Of a stretch of 64,000 bases of DNA, positions 20,282 to 32,250 are shown piece by piece (the stretch's first letter is position 1; every line of letters starts with the position of its first letter). A model generated the notes under the pieces. The model worked only from the letters and a program-made list of their open reading frames with translations, was not told where the DNA came from and did not search any database. This stretch comes from Chelonoidis abingdonii (taxonomy: Eukaryota; Chordata; Testudines; Testudinidae). Location of the stretch: assembly GCF_003597395.2 (NCBI RefSeq), contig NC_133770.1:94306387-94370386 (forward strand). The letters are read 5' to 3'. Position numbers and translations under genes: made by a program.

Positions 20282-22012
20282 ATTCGGTAGCTTTTCTTTA
20301 ATTCAATAAAGTGCTCGAGCGGGAGGTGAACTGGTTGGGCTTTGGGTTGTTTTTAAATGTCACCTGGGGGGGGAATGGTCAATAGCTCCCCAGCCACAGG
20401 ACATGGCTCCCCTGGCCCTCCTCTGTATGGTTGGCTGTGGTTTAGATGAGCATTTGTTACAGCGATTGCAACAGCCTAGTTATGTCCGCCCACAGCTTTG
20501 TGTGGTTTCGGGGGCCCAGACGCTCAACTGGGGTAAATATGCAGAGCTCCAAAGGAGCTAATAGAGCTACACCAGCTAAGGATTTGGACCAGGATTTAAA
20601 GTCTCTTGGCTTTCATGACAAAGGAGTTGATTTTTATTTATTTATTTGCAAGTGGGTGTCAGTGAATTATTTTAAGCTTCCCTCTAAAAAAAAAAAAATC
20701 CCACTCATGCACATTGTCACATCTAGAGAATACTTTATAGTGTGTACTGTGCTGTAGGACTGGGACACTTGTTGGGGTACCAGAAGACTGTATTAAAGGA
20801 TATCTGAGTTCTAGGGTTTTTACTAAGCAGTCTGACTCCTTCATTTTTAGGGGATGGAGAGAATAGCATAACAGCAGCACACAGTATAACTGATTTCCTG
20901 GAAACGTGGCATGGGTAATCCTACATATTCTCTGTCTGGTTGCTGTGTATGCGTACCTCTGGAACCTGAAATACTATTTCACAACTTTCTAAATCAGTCT
21001 TCTTAAGTAAATCACAACGGCTATCATTGCACCTCCTACACCAATAATTATAATTACTAAGAATTACAATTCCTCTTTCTCCAGAGGCGCAAATACAGCC
21101 CTACGGCGACAGGAGACTTTGTTGCAGCAGAACTCTCCTCTCCATCCCAACTGTGCTTATTTGGCCAGGGGACTAGTGAGGCCAAATAGGATCAGATCTG
21201 AAAGCAATATTAAAATATATATTGTTTAATTTACATTTTTAGAATGATTAACTAGAACACAGGGTAGGGCCCCCACCCACAAATACATATCCCTTTACTG
21301 TAGCTTCTCTTCCAGATTCCTTTCATTGTTTCTCTCTGACCCCTTATTATTGTCCATCCTGTAACTTATGTCTGTTCCAACCACTTACACTCCTTGGTCC
21401 TGTTTTGTATTGTTATCTCTGTTCAGCCTATCTTCTGGTGCCCTTTCTCTCTCTGTATTATATCCTGCTTCTGGGTTTTCTAGTTCATGCACTTCTTTCC
21501 TTCCACATCAGCAGTTTTGCAACCTGTCCTAAAACTTACAAAACAGTTCCTATTTTCATGTGCTGCTCCTGTTTTCTGAGTATATTTTAAGAATCTTAAT
21601 GTTGGAATTCAACTTCATATTGTTCACCAGTAAGTTCTATCGTGATAATACCCGCAGCATGAGTGAATAATTGCATCTCAGGCTCAGCTACCAAGGTAAA
21701 GGGTACATTATAAAAGATACAATGATAATGTAAGATTAAAAAATATATATAAGACAACAAAAAGAGTAAAAAGATTACGATGAGAAGCTGGGTGAAGTGA
21801 GGCGTTGAGAAGTTATGTGGTTTACCCAATGTCAAACAGGAAATCCATCACAGAGCTAAGTTCTTCTGATTCCTAGTCCTGTGTTTCAATTTCAAAATCA
21901 CACGCTCCCTGCATCCATACTTTAAACAACTCTTTTCTAGTCTAACTGTATAGCAGGAAAATATTTGGGAGTGGGAGAGTAGCATTGTTTTTTAAATAAG
22001 AAAAGAAACATG
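20282..22012. other. Intergenic sequence, mostly unrecognised
   Basis: No gene is supported. At about 21780-21900 the words GAAGTTATGTGGTTTACCCAATG and CACAGAGCTAAG resemble the MIR-like AAGTGACTTGCCCAAGGTCACA consensus, so an old remnant is possible. Remaining sequence is unassigned. Confidence 0.35.
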
Positions 22013-22605
22013 CAGGGCCGGCCTTAGCAAGTGTGGGGCCCGATTCCTGGGGGCGGGGCAGGGCTTGTACTCACCGGGCAGCGCTCCCAGTCTTTGGCAA
22101 CACGTCAGATTGCCGGCCAGGAGAGCTGGGCCGCGGGACTGCCGCGCTCTGGCCAAAGCTCCAGCCGGGGCCACGGGGCTGCCACACCCCGGCCGGAGCA
22201 CGGCAGGCCCCACGGAGCACCGGCCAGGAGAGCGGGGCCGTGGGGCTTGTCGTGCTCCAGCTGGGGTTGCAGGGCTGCCGTGCTCTGGCCGAAGCTCCAG
22301 CCACTGTCGCGGGGCCGCATGGCTGCCACGCTCCGGCTGAAGCTCCAACCGGGGTCGCAGGGCTGCCGCGCTCCGGCCAAAGCTCCAGCCGGGGCCGCAG
22401 GGCTGCCGCGCTCGGCCGGGCCGTGCGCATGTCCGCACTTTCCAGCCGGAGCTCCAGCCAGAGAGCGGAACTGTGGGGCTTGTGCCGTGCTCTGGCCAGC
22501 GCTCTGGCCAGGGGAGCAGGGCTGCCACCAGCATGAGTAAAAAAAATTAAAAAGGCACCTAAGCACGGGGAAATCAGGCAAATCGGCTAAAGCTGGCCCT
22601 ACCTG
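22013..22605. mobile_element. hAT-like MITE with internal minisatellite (593 bp)
   Basis: The left end is CAGGGCCGGCCTTAGC; the right end reads GCTAAAGCTGGCCCTACCTG, its imperfect inverse. Flanking 8-mers are GAAACATG (22005-22012) and GAAACATT (22606-22613), 7 of 8 matching. The interior is GC-rich and built mainly of repeated about 40-base units (GGGCTGCCGCGCTC-GGCC-AAGCTCCAGCC). Long open frames on both strands come from these repeats and are not genes. Confidence 0.8.
22120..22530. repeat. Minisatellite inside MITE
   Basis: About eight to ten imperfect copies of a roughly 38-46-base unit that includes GCTGCCGCGCTC and AAGCTCCAGCCGGGG. Unit boundaries drift, and some copies carry extra GGGGCTTGT pieces. 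Confidence 0.7.
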
Positions 22606-22689
22606 GAAACATTGGATCAGAAGAGGGGGCCTTTTCGATTGAACTAACCTCAATCTCTAGTCTGATTTTTGCACTGCATATTATACTGC

Positions 22690-22838
22690 CCCTGGAAATT
22701 TCCACACATGCGTCTGATGCAGTGGGTATTCACCCACAAAAGCTTATGCTCCAATACATCTGTTAGTCTAAAAGGTGCCAAAGGACTCTTTGTCGCTTTT
22801 TACAGATCCAGACTAACATGGCTACCCCTCTGCTACAT
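22690..22838 (+). repeat. Short retroposon copy (same family as 36790-36915)
   Basis: Contains CCACAAAAGCTTATGCTCC, CTGTTAGTCTAAAAGGTGCC, AGGACTCTTTG and CAGATCCAGACTAACATGGC in that order. The copy at 36790-36915 is the same sequence in reverse orientation and has a 17-bp target duplication, which marks the family as a retroposon. I do not know its repeat-library name. Confidence 0.75.
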
Positions 22839-22859
22839 GGGACCAGAGGTTTCTGTGAC

Positions 22860-24700
22860 AATTGAAAAAGAGAAAGAAAAGATGGAGTACTGGCAGGAAC
22901 AGATTTAATAGTGGTCAAATGCCAACTGGGGTCTTCTCTGTGTTGGGCGCTCCTGGACCCCTCGCTTATCTGAACATCAAAGGGGTGCAGTAATTCACTC
23001 AGCTCTGCAACTCTTTGATCTAACCCATGTCTGTCCATGTCAGACTCTAGAGCTCCTGCCTAGCTCTGTGATTTTTCTAACTCTCTTATCTGCTTCAGTC
23101 TCCCACCTCATGGGCCTCCAGCCTCAGTTCCACTACATTCTCTCCCTACCATCATTGCATTCACCTTGCAACCTGTTTTCACACCCTCACCCAAACGCCA
23201 GCCAGATACTATGTCAGACCTTACCATTGGAGAACACCAGTTTACTTACCAGCTGGGAGTGCAGTTTTCTGCTGCACCTCTTAGGGACACCACATGAACT
23301 TTCCTGCCCAACGCGAAGAGGCAGCAAAGGTGGATATATGCACATCCAGTTCTGGCCTGCTCTAGGCCCACTGTGTAACTTAATCAGCCCAGCCTAGGAG
23401 CAACAGTACTACCCTTGTGTTGTGGCCCCAACAAACCTTGGCAGGGCCCAGCATGGAGCTTATGGAAAAGGCTGCATAGAGCACACTACAGCTGCCATGC
23501 AATATCTGCCCTAGAGTAACTCTCAATTTGCTCGCTACAGGCCCTTTACAGCCCCCATGCACTGCCACAGTAGTGTATGGGGCCATAGTAGAGCCCAGAA
23601 TAACACTCTAGCTCTTTATTCTTAAATTTATGCCTAGATAGTGCTAAGGACTTGTGTTTCTTGTGCTGTAAGGGGTATCTGAAGAGGGAGTAAAAACCCA
23701 TCCTCCTGGACAATTGCAGCAATCCTTGCATCCTATCTTCCCTATATCTCTGTCCACTTGCTGTTTGTTCTAGTAGCCTTAGCTCTGTGCACATGCATTT
23801 ATCTGTCCAGTGATCGCTATTAATATAGGTTATATGCCATGTAAAGCTTCCAACAGCGTGTACCATAGGAGATGGGGAACGGGAAATGGGAATCCAGGAC
23901 TTTTAAATGATTTCTCTTATTCGGAGCCTAAGATTTTAAACTGTTGATTCTCCAAATTGTACTTGTGGTCATCAAACACAAAAGATAGATTTCGCTGCCA
24001 TTTGGTTGCACTTATTAGATATGAAGCCTATACAAAAGAAAAATAATTAAAGCATTTTATATATTTGAAATAAAAACAAGGCTATTTATGAGACCAAACA
24101 GCTAAAAAGAATATTGTGAAATTCTATTCTACTCTTCCTGTCATCTGATTGTTGTCATCCTATTTTGCCTTAAACCAGAGCTATGTTTGTCTGTTGACCA
24201 GATCACCTGGTCCTCAAAAAAACCAGCAAGTAGCTCAGTTGAACTGCTGGAGTTCCTAAGTCAGGTGATAGAACCCAGGTTATATATGACTGATTAGGGC
24301 AAAGGGAAAAGAACATGTCTGATACAATTGACATTGTGCTATTCTGAAGAATTAAAATTGAAGTCCTGAAAAAAAGGAGACTGGCACCCTCTGGCTGGAG
24401 GATGTTCTGGTATACAGGCTGTTGAGTCAGCCTGCTGGCATACACTCACTCTCACTATTCCATCAGTTTATAATAGTAGCCAGATTTTTTTAAATAAAGT
24501 AGCAGCCATCTGTCAACAGATCTAATCACAATTATTATTTTAAAAGAGATAGCAACGAGATGCAATTTTATGTATATTTGTGACAGCAGAGATCAGAACA
24601 TTCTTACATATTCACCTGGGGTTCAATTCTCCTCCTCAAGGTACAAATAACTCCCCTTTAAATCAATTGGAATTGTTCATATTCTGAAGGGAGTGTAATG
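22860..24700. other. Intergenic sequence, nothing recognised
   Basis: No gene, repeat family or RNA gene is supported in this stretch, apart from short open frames without recognisable content. Confidence 0.45.
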
Positions 24701-25130
24701 GCCCAAGAGCACCCCCGAGCCTGTGTCCCCCGGGTCCCCACCCAGGGCAGATGGAGGGTCCATAGCTCCCCATAGCTGCCTGGGCAGCTCTTACCATGCC
24801 CCAGTTGTGGCTCTTTGGCCCCCAAGGCCCCATCCCCAGGCCAGAAACTGGAGCCAGGTCAAGGTAAGAGCCATGCGGGCAGCTGTGGGGAGCCACAGAC
24901 ACTCTAAGAGCCCTGGAAGTAGTGGGGACTGGTCTCTGGCCCCCCAACCCAGGCAGGTGGAGGGGCCTGGGCTCCATGGCCTGGCTCCAACTCTGCCTTC
25001 TGGCTTGGCTGGGGGTGGGACCTTCAGGGAAGAGGTGGGGCAGGTGTGGAACCACAGAGGGGGCGGGGCCTCGTGCCTCCCCACACACACATACACTTTT
25101 AGGAAGAATCCATCGCTCCAGCTTACAGGC
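24700..25130. repeat. GC-rich block with a foldback
   Basis: Arms at about 24765-24797 and 24863-24895 are inverted copies of each other (core AGCTCCCCATAGCTGCC against GGCAGCTGTGGGGAGC), with about 65 bases between. The block is GC-rich and abuts the MITE at 25139. It may be another non-autonomous element whose ends I cannot define. Confidence 0.45.
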
Positions 25131-25138
25131 AAAAGACC

Positions 25139-26003
25139 CAGAGCTGGTGCAAGGAAGTTTCACGCCCTAGGCAAAACTTCCACCTTGTGCCTTCCAGCAT
25201 TACAGCAGCCCCCCACCCCCGTGGCAGCTCCCCGCACCCCGCAGCAACTCCCCACCCCTGGCCCGAGGAGCCCAGCAGTACCTCCCCACCCCAGCTCACC
25301 TCTGCTCCGTGTCCTCCCCAAGCACACTGTCTTGCTCTAATTCTCCTCCCAGGCTTGCGGTGCCAAACAGCTGATTAGCACCGCAGGCCTGGGAGGCGTG
25401 AGAAGTGAAGCAGCGACTGCACAGTGGAACCCTAGGGCTGCCAGGGGGGCGCTGACCCAGGGGAACCCCTGGGCTGCTGGCTGCCGGTGGCGGCATGCTG
25501 ACCCAGGGGAACCCCTGGGCTGCCGGCGGCGACACGCTGACCCAGGGGAACCCCTGGGCTGGCGGCTGCCAACAGTGATGCGCTGACCCAGGAGAAACCC
25601 TGGGCTGCAGGCTGCCGCGGCGGTGCACTGACTCAGGGGACACCCTGGGCTGCTGGATGCTGCGGCGGCTCGCTGACCCAGAGCCAGTGGGTCAGTGCAC
25701 CGGCGCTGCAGCTGGCAGCCTAGGGGTTCCTCTGGGCCAGGGGACACCCTGGGCTGCCAGCTGCCGCAGAGGCACACTGACCTAGGGGACCCTCTGGGCT
25801 GCTGGCTGCAGCGGCGGCACACTAACCCAGGGGACACTCTGGGCTGCCCACTCTCGCTGGCAGCTCAGACTCCCTCTCCATCCCAGCAGCAGCGGGCCGC
25901 TCAACCACTTAAAAAAAAACTGGGGGGCGCTGCTTTTTGGCGCCCCCAAATCTTGGCGCCCTAGGCAACCACCTAGTCCGCCTAAATGTTTGCACCGGCC
26001 CTG
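25139..26003. mobile_element. hAT-type MITE (865 bp) with perfect 8-bp TSD
   Basis: The left end is CAGAGCTGGTGCAA and the right end TTTGCACCGGCCCTG, its inverse with small changes. AAAAGACC flanks both sides (25131-25138 and 26004-26011), a perfect 8-bp duplication. Sub-terminal CACGCCCTAGGC and GCGCCCTAGGC are repeated at the two ends. The centre carries a minisatellite. No transposase. Confidence 0.92.
25445..25850. repeat. Minisatellite, about 45-bp unit, inside MITE
   Basis: Seven to eight imperfect units built on GCTGACCCAGGGGAACCCCTGGGCTGC followed by a variable GGC/TGC-rich part. CCCAGGGGAACCCCTGGG inside the unit is itself a palindrome, so each unit can form a small hairpin. Confidence 0.8.
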
Positions 26004-26769
26004 AAAAGACCTAACAGTTTGCTGAAGAGATCACTGGTTTGCTGGTGTTAATTGTAAATAAATCTTTGAATACTGGGGGAAATTCCAGAAGACTGGAAGC
26101 ATGTAATATGCAAATATTCAAAAAGGATGAGTAGGATGACCCAAGTAACTATAGACTGGTTCGCCTGACATCAGTCTCATCAAAATACTCAAATGCAGAT
26201 ATAGGATTCAATTGATAAAAGGATTAAAAGAAAGGTATATAATTCATTGCGGTCAATATAATTTTATGAAAAATAGGTCCTGTCAATTATTGATTTCGTT
26301 CTTCGAGGTTACATGTTTAGATATAAAGGAAACTACTTAGATGCAATAGACTTTTGTAAAGTGTTTGACTTAGCAATGCACATTACTCTGATTTTAAAAT
26401 TAGCACTATACAATAGCAATAAAGCAAACATTAAACGACATCCCAAAGTAATTGTCAGTAGGGAATCCTTATAAGATGAGAATGTTTCTAATGAGGTTCC
26501 ACAGGTATCAGTACCAGGCCTCACATTATACAACATTATCTGGAAATAAATATAAAATCACCACTAATAAATTTTGTAGATGACACAAAGATTGTCAGAG
26601 TGATAAATAATGATGAGGATGAATTATACAGAGTGATCTGGATCATTTTTTAAGTTGGACTCATTCAAACAAAATGTGTTTAATATAGCCAAATTACAAA
26701 ATTATACATCTACAGAGTAGATGACTGTCTCCAGAAAGCAGCAATTCTAAAAAGAATTTAAGGGGTCTA

Positions 26770-27545
26770 TCATATGATGTATGTACCCTACACAAGGCCA
26801 GCAACCAAAGAGTTAATACAGGGATTGTGAGACACTGCTGATTGGCAGTATCACAGCAGCTAGGAGGGGAAAAAGAGCTGGAAAGTAGACAGATGGGGTG
26901 GCTACATGAGCAGCGGGTATTGGCAGCTGGGGGAGACTGTGCCTCCCCAAACAGCCTGGTGTGGCCCTGTCCACACTCTGCCCCCACGTCCCCTCCTATA
27001 GTTCCTGGCACTCTGCCCTGGCCCAGGATGGCTGGGGCTAGGCTGGCTAGCCTGCCTCCTTCAGAAACTTGGGGCTGTTGGCACTGGGGCCGCACTGCCA
27101 TCCTGGCACTAGTATTGTGCCGCCGTGTACTCCAGGGGTGGGGGCGCTGCCACCCAACACTCCGGGACTGTCTGTACTATTGCGCGGTGCTCTGGAGCTG
27201 GCTGCCTGGTGCACTAGGGCTGGGGGTACTGCACCGCGCTGTCTGGCTGCCCAGCACTGGAGTGGGGCTGGAGGTTGCTCTGGGCTTCTGCAGGGGAGGG
27301 GGAAAGAATGGGAGGGGAGCGGCAGGGCATCCGACACAAGGGGCAGGGCATCGGACACAGGGGTCACCAGCCATCTATGGGTGGCTACCAGAGGAGTGAG
27401 AAAGGAGCCCCTGCCAGCAAGCTACTAAAGAGCTGCCCAGAAATGGGCAAACTGACCGACAGACCGGAGAATCTGCAGAAACTCAGGGGAATGTAGAAAG
27501 ATGCTTAGGGCACTGTCAGAGTTGAAGAACACTGATCCTGCTTAT
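26770..27545. other. GC-rich block inserted in CR1 remnant, unclassified
   Basis: This stretch is GC-rich and unlike the LINE on both sides. It includes GGAACCCAATGGATTCGACAGG just downstream, possibly part of an LTR element. No clear paired ends or duplication were found. Open frames on both strands here lack recognisable domains. Confidence 0.4.
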
Positions 27546-28534
27546 CTAGCTTGAGAGTCTTGAGCTGGAACCCAATGGATTCGACAGGCCTGAGTTCCCC
27601 TACTAATGGATCTGGGAGTGAAGAACGAGTTTTCAGACTCCTGAGAACCAGGAATAGACTGACAGTCATGCTAGGCTATGTGAGCCTCTGTATTGTGCCA
27701 TGCTTGTCCAGAGGGAGAGTCATTGTGCTGATGCACTGTTCCACAGAATCATGGTGGACAAGTAAATTAACATGCGCTCCCAGTCTGATGCTGTGGCAAA
27801 AAGGGCAGGTGGAGGGAAGTGATTTTACTTCTGTATCTAGCTTTGGTGAGACAGATATTGGCACATTATGTACAATTCTGTTGTCTACGGCTTAAGAAGC
27901 AGAGTTGAAAATTGGAGAAGGTGCAGGAAAGCATCACAAAAACTATCTGGAGAAAGTGCCTTACAATGCACTTCATGAGTTTGATCTGTTTAGTTTATTA
28001 AAAAGAAAATTTGTAGATGACTTAATTACAGTATATAAGTACCTTAACAAAGTGAAAATACCAGGTTCTATAGCAGGGGTGGGCAAACTTTCTGGCCCGA
28101 GGGCCAAATTGGGGTGGGGAAATTGCGTGCAGAGCCATGAATGTAGGGCTGGGGCAGGGATTTGGGGTGCAGGAGGGAGTGCGGGGTGTGGGAGAGGGTT
28201 TGGTGTGCAGGAAGGGGCTTAGAGCAAGGGGTTGGGGCAGAGGAGGGGTGCACAGTGTACAAGGGGCTCCGGGAAGAGGGTTGGGATGCAGGACGGGGTG
28301 CGGAGTACAGCAGGGGGCTATGAGCAGGGGGTTGGGGTGCAGGAGGGGTGCGGAGTGTAGGAGGGGGGTCAGGGCAAGGGGTTGGGTGCGGAGGGCAGGA
28401 TGGGGTTCAGGGTAGGGGGTTGGGGGCTCAGGGCAGGGGCTGGGGTGCAGAATGCAGGAGGGGTTCAGGGTGCGGGGCCTGACCCGGCACCGCTTACCTG
28501 GAGTGCCTCCGGGGTGGCAGCGGTGCACAGCGGG

Positions 28535-29009
28535 CAGGGACAACTCTAACATTTTTGCTGCCCCAAGCAAAAAAAAAAAAAAGAGCGCCACCCCACCATA
28601 ATACCCCCACCAATAGCGCTGCAGTTCCAAACCCCCCTCCGTGCTGTGCCACAGAAATCCCCACTCCCTGAGCGCAGCCGAAACCCCCGCCTTCCTTAGC
28701 GCCGCACCGTCGAAACCCCCGAGCGCCGTGCTGCTGAAGCCTCCACCTCCCCTGAGCATCGCGCCATGCCACCTGAAGCCCCCACACCCCTGAGCGCTGC
28801 GTCACCTGAAGCCCCGCCCCCAAGCCCCTGCCCCCCCCGAGCACCGCCTGACTGAAACAAAAACAAACAAAGCAAAAAAACCCTCCAGCATGGCCCCACT
28901 GAACAAAACAAACAAACAAACAAACAAACCAAAAAAACCGAGCGCCCCCCCGGCCCAAGGTGCCGCCCCAAGCACGTGCTTGGTCAGCTGGTGCCTGGAG
29001 CCGCCCCTG
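28535..29009. mobile_element. hAT-like MITE nested in another hAT element (475 bp)
   Basis: The right end reads GCTGGTGCCTGGAGCCGCCCCTG and the left end CAGGGACAACTCTAAC, a diverged inverse. Flanking 8-mers ACAGCGGG and GCAGTGGG share 6 of 8 bases. It contains an A run (28569-28583) and a CAAA/AAAC tandem run at about 28895-28930. The left end is weaker than the right. Confidence 0.65.
28893..28932 (+). repeat. Simple repeat (AAAC)n
   Basis: Tandem AAAC units, about eight copies with small interruptions. Confidence 0.85.
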
Positions 29010-29492
29010 GCAGTGGGGCTAAGGCCACTCCCTGTCTGCCCTGGTCCCACACCACGCCACTCCTGGAAGTGGCTGGCACCACATTCCTGAGGCCCCTGTG
29101 GGGGTGGGCAGAGGGCTCCACACGCTGTCCTCACCACCAGGCACTGCCCCCTGCAGCTCCCATTGATGTGGTTCTCCATTCCCAGCCAATGGGAGCTGGC
29201 GGGGGGGGGGCGGTGCCTGCAGGCAAGGACACCGCATGGAGACTTATCCCACCCTCCTCCACCAGGGGCTGCAGGGACGTGGTGCCAGCTGCTTCCAGGA
29301 GTGGTGCAGGACCTGCATGGCAATTCCGCAGGCCTGATCGAAAGCCCTAATGGGCCAGATCCAGCCTGCAGGCCATAGTTTGTCCACCACTGTACTATAG
29401 GGTCTCTTTAACCTAGCAGAGAAAGGCATAACAAGAGCCAATGACTTGAAGCTGAAGCCAGACAAATTCAAATTGAAAATAAGGCACTAAAT

Positions 29493-29774
29493 CAGTGATA
29501 CTCAGATCTCAGTGGTTCAGGAGCCAAATTACCCATCAACATTACCCAAAAAAACCACAGTCGTGTGAATTCATTGTTTCATTTACATACATATATATTC
29601 TCATAGGAAAATGACTGACCAAAAATTCTACAATTGGTTAATAGCATAGTAAATGGTGAATAACTTAGATTGCCTAATAATTAAATCAGTTTTAATATCA
29701 TGTGCTGCAGAGAGCTGCAGGAGACACATTTAAGAATCACTTGCAGCTCCTGAACCTCAGTTTGCGTATCACTG
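29493..29774. mobile_element. hAT-type MITE (282 bp) with perfect 8-bp TSD
   Basis: The ends are CAGTGATACTCAGATCTCAG and TGAACCTCAGTTTGCGTATCACTG; the outer CAGTGATAC/GTATCACTG pair perfectly. CACTAAAT is duplicated exactly at 29485-29492 and 29775-29782. The interior is AT-rich. It interrupts the 3' part of the CR1 remnant, which continues on both sides. Confidence 0.93.
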
Positions 29775-30010
29775 CACTAAATGTTAACAATGAGGGGGAT
29801 TAACCATTGGAATTAACTACCAAGGGAAATGGTGGATTCTCCATATCAAAACTAGACGCCTTTCTGGAAAATTTGCTTTAGTCATATAAGTTTTTGGGTT
29901 TAATACAGGAGTAACAGGGTGAAATTTTATTGCCTGTGCTATATACAAGCTCAAATTAGATGATCTGATGGTCCCTTCTGGCTTTAAATTCTATGAATTT
30001 ATGAGTGATA

Positions 30011-30690
30011 GGCTAAACCTGCTCAAATATCTTGTAATATCCTTAATAATTATAACAAAGATGGCTGTACCCATTTTACCTGGCTTAGTGAGGGGTCTCC
30101 AGTTCTTCTGTGTGGGGATCCTCCATCCAGCTATGCTCTTCCTGATCCAGACTTCCAACTTTTTGAAACTGGAGCTGCAAGAACAATTCATCAGTGAGTT
30201 GCAGCTGATTTTTTTTCTCAATTAATGGGTAAATAAAACAGGCTTAACCTTTAGCATGAAAATCCACTGAGTCAGAGATTTTCCAGTTGTTATAGAATTT
30301 AGGTCAAATTCTTCCCAAGTGCAACCACACTGATACCAATGGAGAGTGATATCAGGAGTGCATTTAGCCCATTGTATTCATGAAAAGAGTTACTAGGAAA
30401 AATACCACTTACTATATTTCCCTGTATTAGAGAAAGTACCATCAGCATCTTTCCCTGGAGAGTGAATCCCCCTCTTGATTTACTACTGCAGGTGTAATTT
30501 GCACCCTAACCTGCAGTAATAAATCAAGTCTAATGGATGAAAGCTGGAAATGAAACTGACTGAAATAACTGTCAATGAATTTTCTACATTTAAGATCTTT
30601 ATATATTAAAATATTATTTAGTGTCAGATTTTCAAGGTTTGAATGGATCTGTGAGTGCATTAAGTATCCAAATTTGTAGAAATGTCATGC
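30011..30690. other. Intergenic sequence, nothing recognised
   Basis: No supported feature. Short open frames on both strands overlap each other and lack recognisable domains. Confidence 0.45.
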
Positions 30691-30693
30691 TCT

Positions 30694-30797
30694 ACTAGCC
30701 TAAAGAAGAGCTCTGTGTAGCTCTAAAAGCTTGTCTCTTTCGCCAACATAAGTTGGTCTTATAAAAGATATTACCTCACCCATCTTGTCTTTCTAAT
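30694..30797 (+). repeat. Half of a foldback element (AAGTTGGTC..AAAAGATATTACCTCA family)
   Basis: Contains GAAGAGCTCTGTGTAGCTC, AAAGCTTGTCTCTTTCGCC and ATAAAAGATATTACCTCACC. The same words occur at 37320-37403, 38364-38455 and 42604-43190. The 37254-37403 copy shows that the full element is an inverted repeat. Confidence 0.7.
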
Positions 30798-31564
30798 GCT
30801 TAACTACCACCATTAAAACCTGTTCTTAGTAATAGTTAGTTTGCTAAAATGGTATTCACATTAAGCAGATATAACCAGCAGACTCAAGGCAATTGTATAT
30901 AATGATCTACAATGGGGAATTGTGCAAGTTACAGCTAGACTCTAGAGATCTGAGCACGATGACATTTTCGTCATTCTTCTGTACAGTCTAAATTGAGCAG
31001 CACCTGTACTGTACTGCTACTGCGCCTGATCCAATGCTCGCTGCATCTTATTGTCTTGAAGCGGCTTACCATTCATTACATGTGTTTTTTGGGATTCCCA
31101 AGAAGTAATTTTGGATGGGACTTCTCTTTTATCCAAAGTTGATTTTTTTAAAAAAATGATTCCAGCAAATACAAATGGTCCAAAAGGCTAACAAGAGCCA
31201 CATGGTCCTTTTGCCAAGGTGATTTCAAAACAATCTTAACTATAATAACCGGACAACATACCCAGAATAAGGGGAAATGCCTTTGTCCCTTCACTCACTC
31301 ACACGAGCACAAATCAGGAGGGACTCCATTTAAATCAACGAGTAGCTTCACTGAGTTTCATTGAGGCTCCGTGGATGTAAAAGATGAGAAAATAAAATTA
31401 TTATTAATCTGATCTGTGGGGGTTCTGGAGACCCTAAAATTGAGATTGGGGCACCAATGTGCTAGGCACTGTACATCATAAGACATAGTCCATACCCCAA
31501 ATGGGTAACAATCTATAACAAACAAGGAGCCAACAAAAAGATGCAAAGCAGGATACAACATGCA

Positions 31565-32235
31565 AGTAAAGTATCACAGTTCAGAGCAACTGTACCTGTA
31601 TTTCCCCTTGGTGGGCCAGCAAGGGCACCCCTTCTAGGCTTCCAACTCCTCAGCTGTTATCTTTCTTGGCACTTCACTCCATTCTGGCCAGGGTATTTCC
31701 AGCCTGCACAATTCCCTTCCTTCATCCTATCATTTCCAGCAGAGAGACAGGCTATGCAAGCACACCCGCTTGCTTTCTCTTCAGAAACTGATAACAGAGG
31801 GATTATCAACAGTTATAAATACCACACTGTTCTTTCGATACAAGCCTATTTTATTAAAGTAAAAGCTCAGAGACAACATACTAAAACCAATAAAATACCT
31901 ACATGCTAATAAGCCAACCAGAGATCACTCCAACCCTAACATGGGCTCCGGCTGGAACAGTCCTTCCAAACCCCTCTCAAGAGGTTTTTTTTGTGCTCAC
32001 AAGTTCATCATAGCCACAGCTCAGAACAAGCACCGAGTCTTATGGGCCTCCGTATGGTAAATTGTTCCAACCTTTCTATAAGTATTAGGGCCATCTATGG
32101 ACCAGGGGTTGTGTCCATTTTCTGGATCAAGAAAGTAGCCCTGAACCAGTTTAATACCACAATATATATCCAAATATCCTTTCTTTTTCTGTTGGTCCCT
32201 GGATAATTCAGTTTGAACTAATATATGCACATCTC
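31565..32235 (-). mobile_element. Probable LTR fragment, retroviral type
   Basis: Reading minus, the segment ends near 31565 with a CTGTGATAC-like word, and contains a TTTATTTTA/TAATAAAATAGG polyadenylation-like region near 31845-31860. The layout resembles other reptile LTRs, and it directly abuts the LTR at 32251. I found no certain TG...CA ends or duplication, so the call is tentative. Confidence 0.4.
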
Positions 32236-32250
32236 TCCAGGGGTGGGGAG

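Larger units (their letters stand above)
28074..29392. mobile_element. hAT-type element (1,319 bp) with nested element
   Basis: The ends are CAGGGGTGGGCAAACTTT and TAGTTTGTCCACCACTG. Flanking 8-mers are TTCTATAG (28066-28073) and TACTATAG (29393-29400), 7 of 8 matching. The subterminal GGCCC-rich parts also pair. The left interior (28130-28480) is a G-rich array of GGGGTGCAGGAGGGGTGCGGAG-type units. A second hAT-like element sits at 28535-29009. No transposase is visible. Confidence 0.85.
26020..30010 (+). mobile_element. CR1-like LINE, decayed, split by several insertions
   Basis: Plus-strand LINE pieces in order. 26033-26700 holds reverse-transcriptase remnants (a Gly-rich GGNSRRLEAC-like start, then a piece reading NFVDDTKIV). 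27850-28065 holds the connection region. 29401-29484 and 29783-30005 hold the 3' region, ending with ATTAGATGATCTGATGGTCC and CTATGAATTTATGAG, a CR1-type tail. The pieces stay in order on either side of the insertions at about 26770-27540, 28074-29392 and 29493-29774. No open frame survives. Confidence 0.75.

Noticed and set aside
22031..22540. Several overlapping open frames of 90-180 codons on both strands
   Set aside because: They follow the 40-base minisatellite unit inside a MITE with matching 8-bp flanks; nothing in them resembles a protein domain.
24663..25837. Pro/Ser/Gly-rich open frames
   Set aside because: Explained by a GC-rich foldback block and a MITE with internal tandem repeats; no domain, no splice context.
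25440..25890. CRISPR-like array (regularly repeated units)
   Set aside because: Units are contiguous imperfect minisatellite copies without unique spacers, inside a MITE in vertebrate DNA.
28022..29350. Open frames up to 245 codons on both strands
   Set aside because: They fall within the hAT-like element and its nested partner and follow their simple G-rich or AAAC repeats.
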